DNA from: Phoebastria nigripes
Lineage: Eukaryota; Chordata; Aves; Procellariiformes; Diomedeidae
Reading direction: 5' to 3'
Length of the DNA stretch: 64,000 nucleotides
Assembly (NCBI GenBank): GCA_035582835.1
Contig: JAYKAV010000778.1
Coordinates: forward strand, 3,511,860 to 3,575,859
The first letter of the stretch is position 1. Each line of letters starts with the position of its first letter. A program made the translations under genes and the position numbers. A model generated the notes under the pieces. The model was not told the origin of the DNA, did not search any database, and saw nothing but the letters and a program-made list of their open reading frames with translations. Shown piece after piece: positions 63,399-64,000 of the stretch.

Positions 63399-63642
63399 AC
63401 TTTGCTTAGCCTTGCACTGAGACATGCCTGTTTGTCCACGTGCAGGTGTGCTCCATGCTTCTTTCCTTGGAGAACAATAATTATTTAGCATGATCTATTT
63501 AACTGTCCAAAAATAAAACAACAGTGAGTTCCAGCTGTTGCTTTAACACACCCCTATGAGTTCAACGGGGAATGCTAATTGTATTTTCACATGCAAGTAG
63601 CTTTCCTCCACTTACAGCTCTTTTAAGCCCCCATACTCAGAG

Positions 63643-63658
63643 AAAAAAAAAAAAAAAG
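63643..63658. repeat. poly(A) tract
   Basis: About 16 A after CAGAG, with no attached element. Confidence 0.85.
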
Positions 63659-63819
63659 TAATCCCACTGACTCTGAGAAAAAGACACACACTGGTAGATA
63701 GAACTTAAATACTGTGGTCAGATGAAATATCCAGGAGAAAAATCTTCTCTACAAAATAAGATTTGTCATGCTTTTTTTTTTAATCCACATTCCTCTATAT
63801 GAATTTCCCTTCTGCTGAA

Positions 63820-64000
63820 GTTGTGGGCAGCGCCTACCATTTCTCCCTCAGTGAAGGCAGCAAAGTCCCGAGGTCAGCATGCAACGGGGACAGGGATGGG
63901 ATAGGGAGAGGTGAGCCCCCGGGGAAGGAGGGCTGCCAAGGGGAGCTGGGGACAGCATGGCAGGACTAGGCAGAGCGTGAATACTGTGTTTGCACCTGGC
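63820..64000. other. GC-rich end of window, unidentified
   Basis: The last 180 bases become G-rich (GGGGACAGGGATGGGATAGG and similar). No coding or repeat match was recognised. The feature is cut by the window edge. Confidence 0.35.

Noticed and set aside
1..64000. CRISPR arrays, operons, phage or other prokaryotic systems, tRNA and rRNA genes
   Set aside because: No regular spacer repeats, closely packed coding frames or recognisable RNA gene signatures. Splice sites, CR1 and an ERV LTR show this is vertebrate nuclear DNA.

Overview
This is a vertebrate nuclear window, almost certainly from a bird. It holds one recognisable protein-coding exon in about 64 kb of intronic or intergenic DNA. 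The avian assignment rests on degraded CR1 LINE 3' ends in both orientations (about 2.7, 29.7, 53.7, 55.5 and 60.7 kb), a well preserved solo LTR at 4009-4716 of a type I know from bird genomes, and an AT-rich background with little repeat. The many isolated N bases and one 35-base gap indicate a draft assembly.

The coding exon is 35911-36891 (+). It is the first coding exon of a heparan sulfate N-deacetylase/N-sulfotransferase, best matched to NDST4. It encodes residues 1-327 of an expected ~870: cytosolic tail, Golgi signal anchor, the large N-terminal lumenal domain, and the DIDD motif that opens the deacetylase domain. The exon appears to begin in 5' UTR at a splice acceptor (exon start 35648) and ends at a phase-0 GTAAGG donor (36892). 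The leader carries two short upstream ORFs. No later NDST4 exon was seen before the window ends, so 36892-64000 reads as one large partial intron.

Layout: 1-19.6 kb is upstream non-coding DNA with the solo LTR (CRE, TATA box, polyadenylation signal, 5-bp target duplication). At 19.68-20.39 kb a GC-richer stretch has a GC box, octamer, CCAAT boxes, a TATA-like site and a good splice donor. I propose it, tentatively, as promoter plus non-coding exon 1. 20.39-35.65 kb would be intron 1. 36.89-64 kb is intron 2, with CR1 fragments, simple repeats, a G/T-rich tract at 62.34-62.52 kb and a homeodomain-site-rich candidate enhancer at 62.6-63.24 kb.

I found no prokaryote-style system, tRNA, rRNA, CRISPR or intact transposon. 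The other open frames of 60-177 codons look like chance frames: no recognised domain, no splice context, often low complexity. The main leads are the LTR with a duplicated 5' end, the two NDST4 uORFs, a possible intronic-polyadenylation short isoform, a perfect 14-bp-arm hairpin at 30617-30647, and candidate conserved non-coding blocks.
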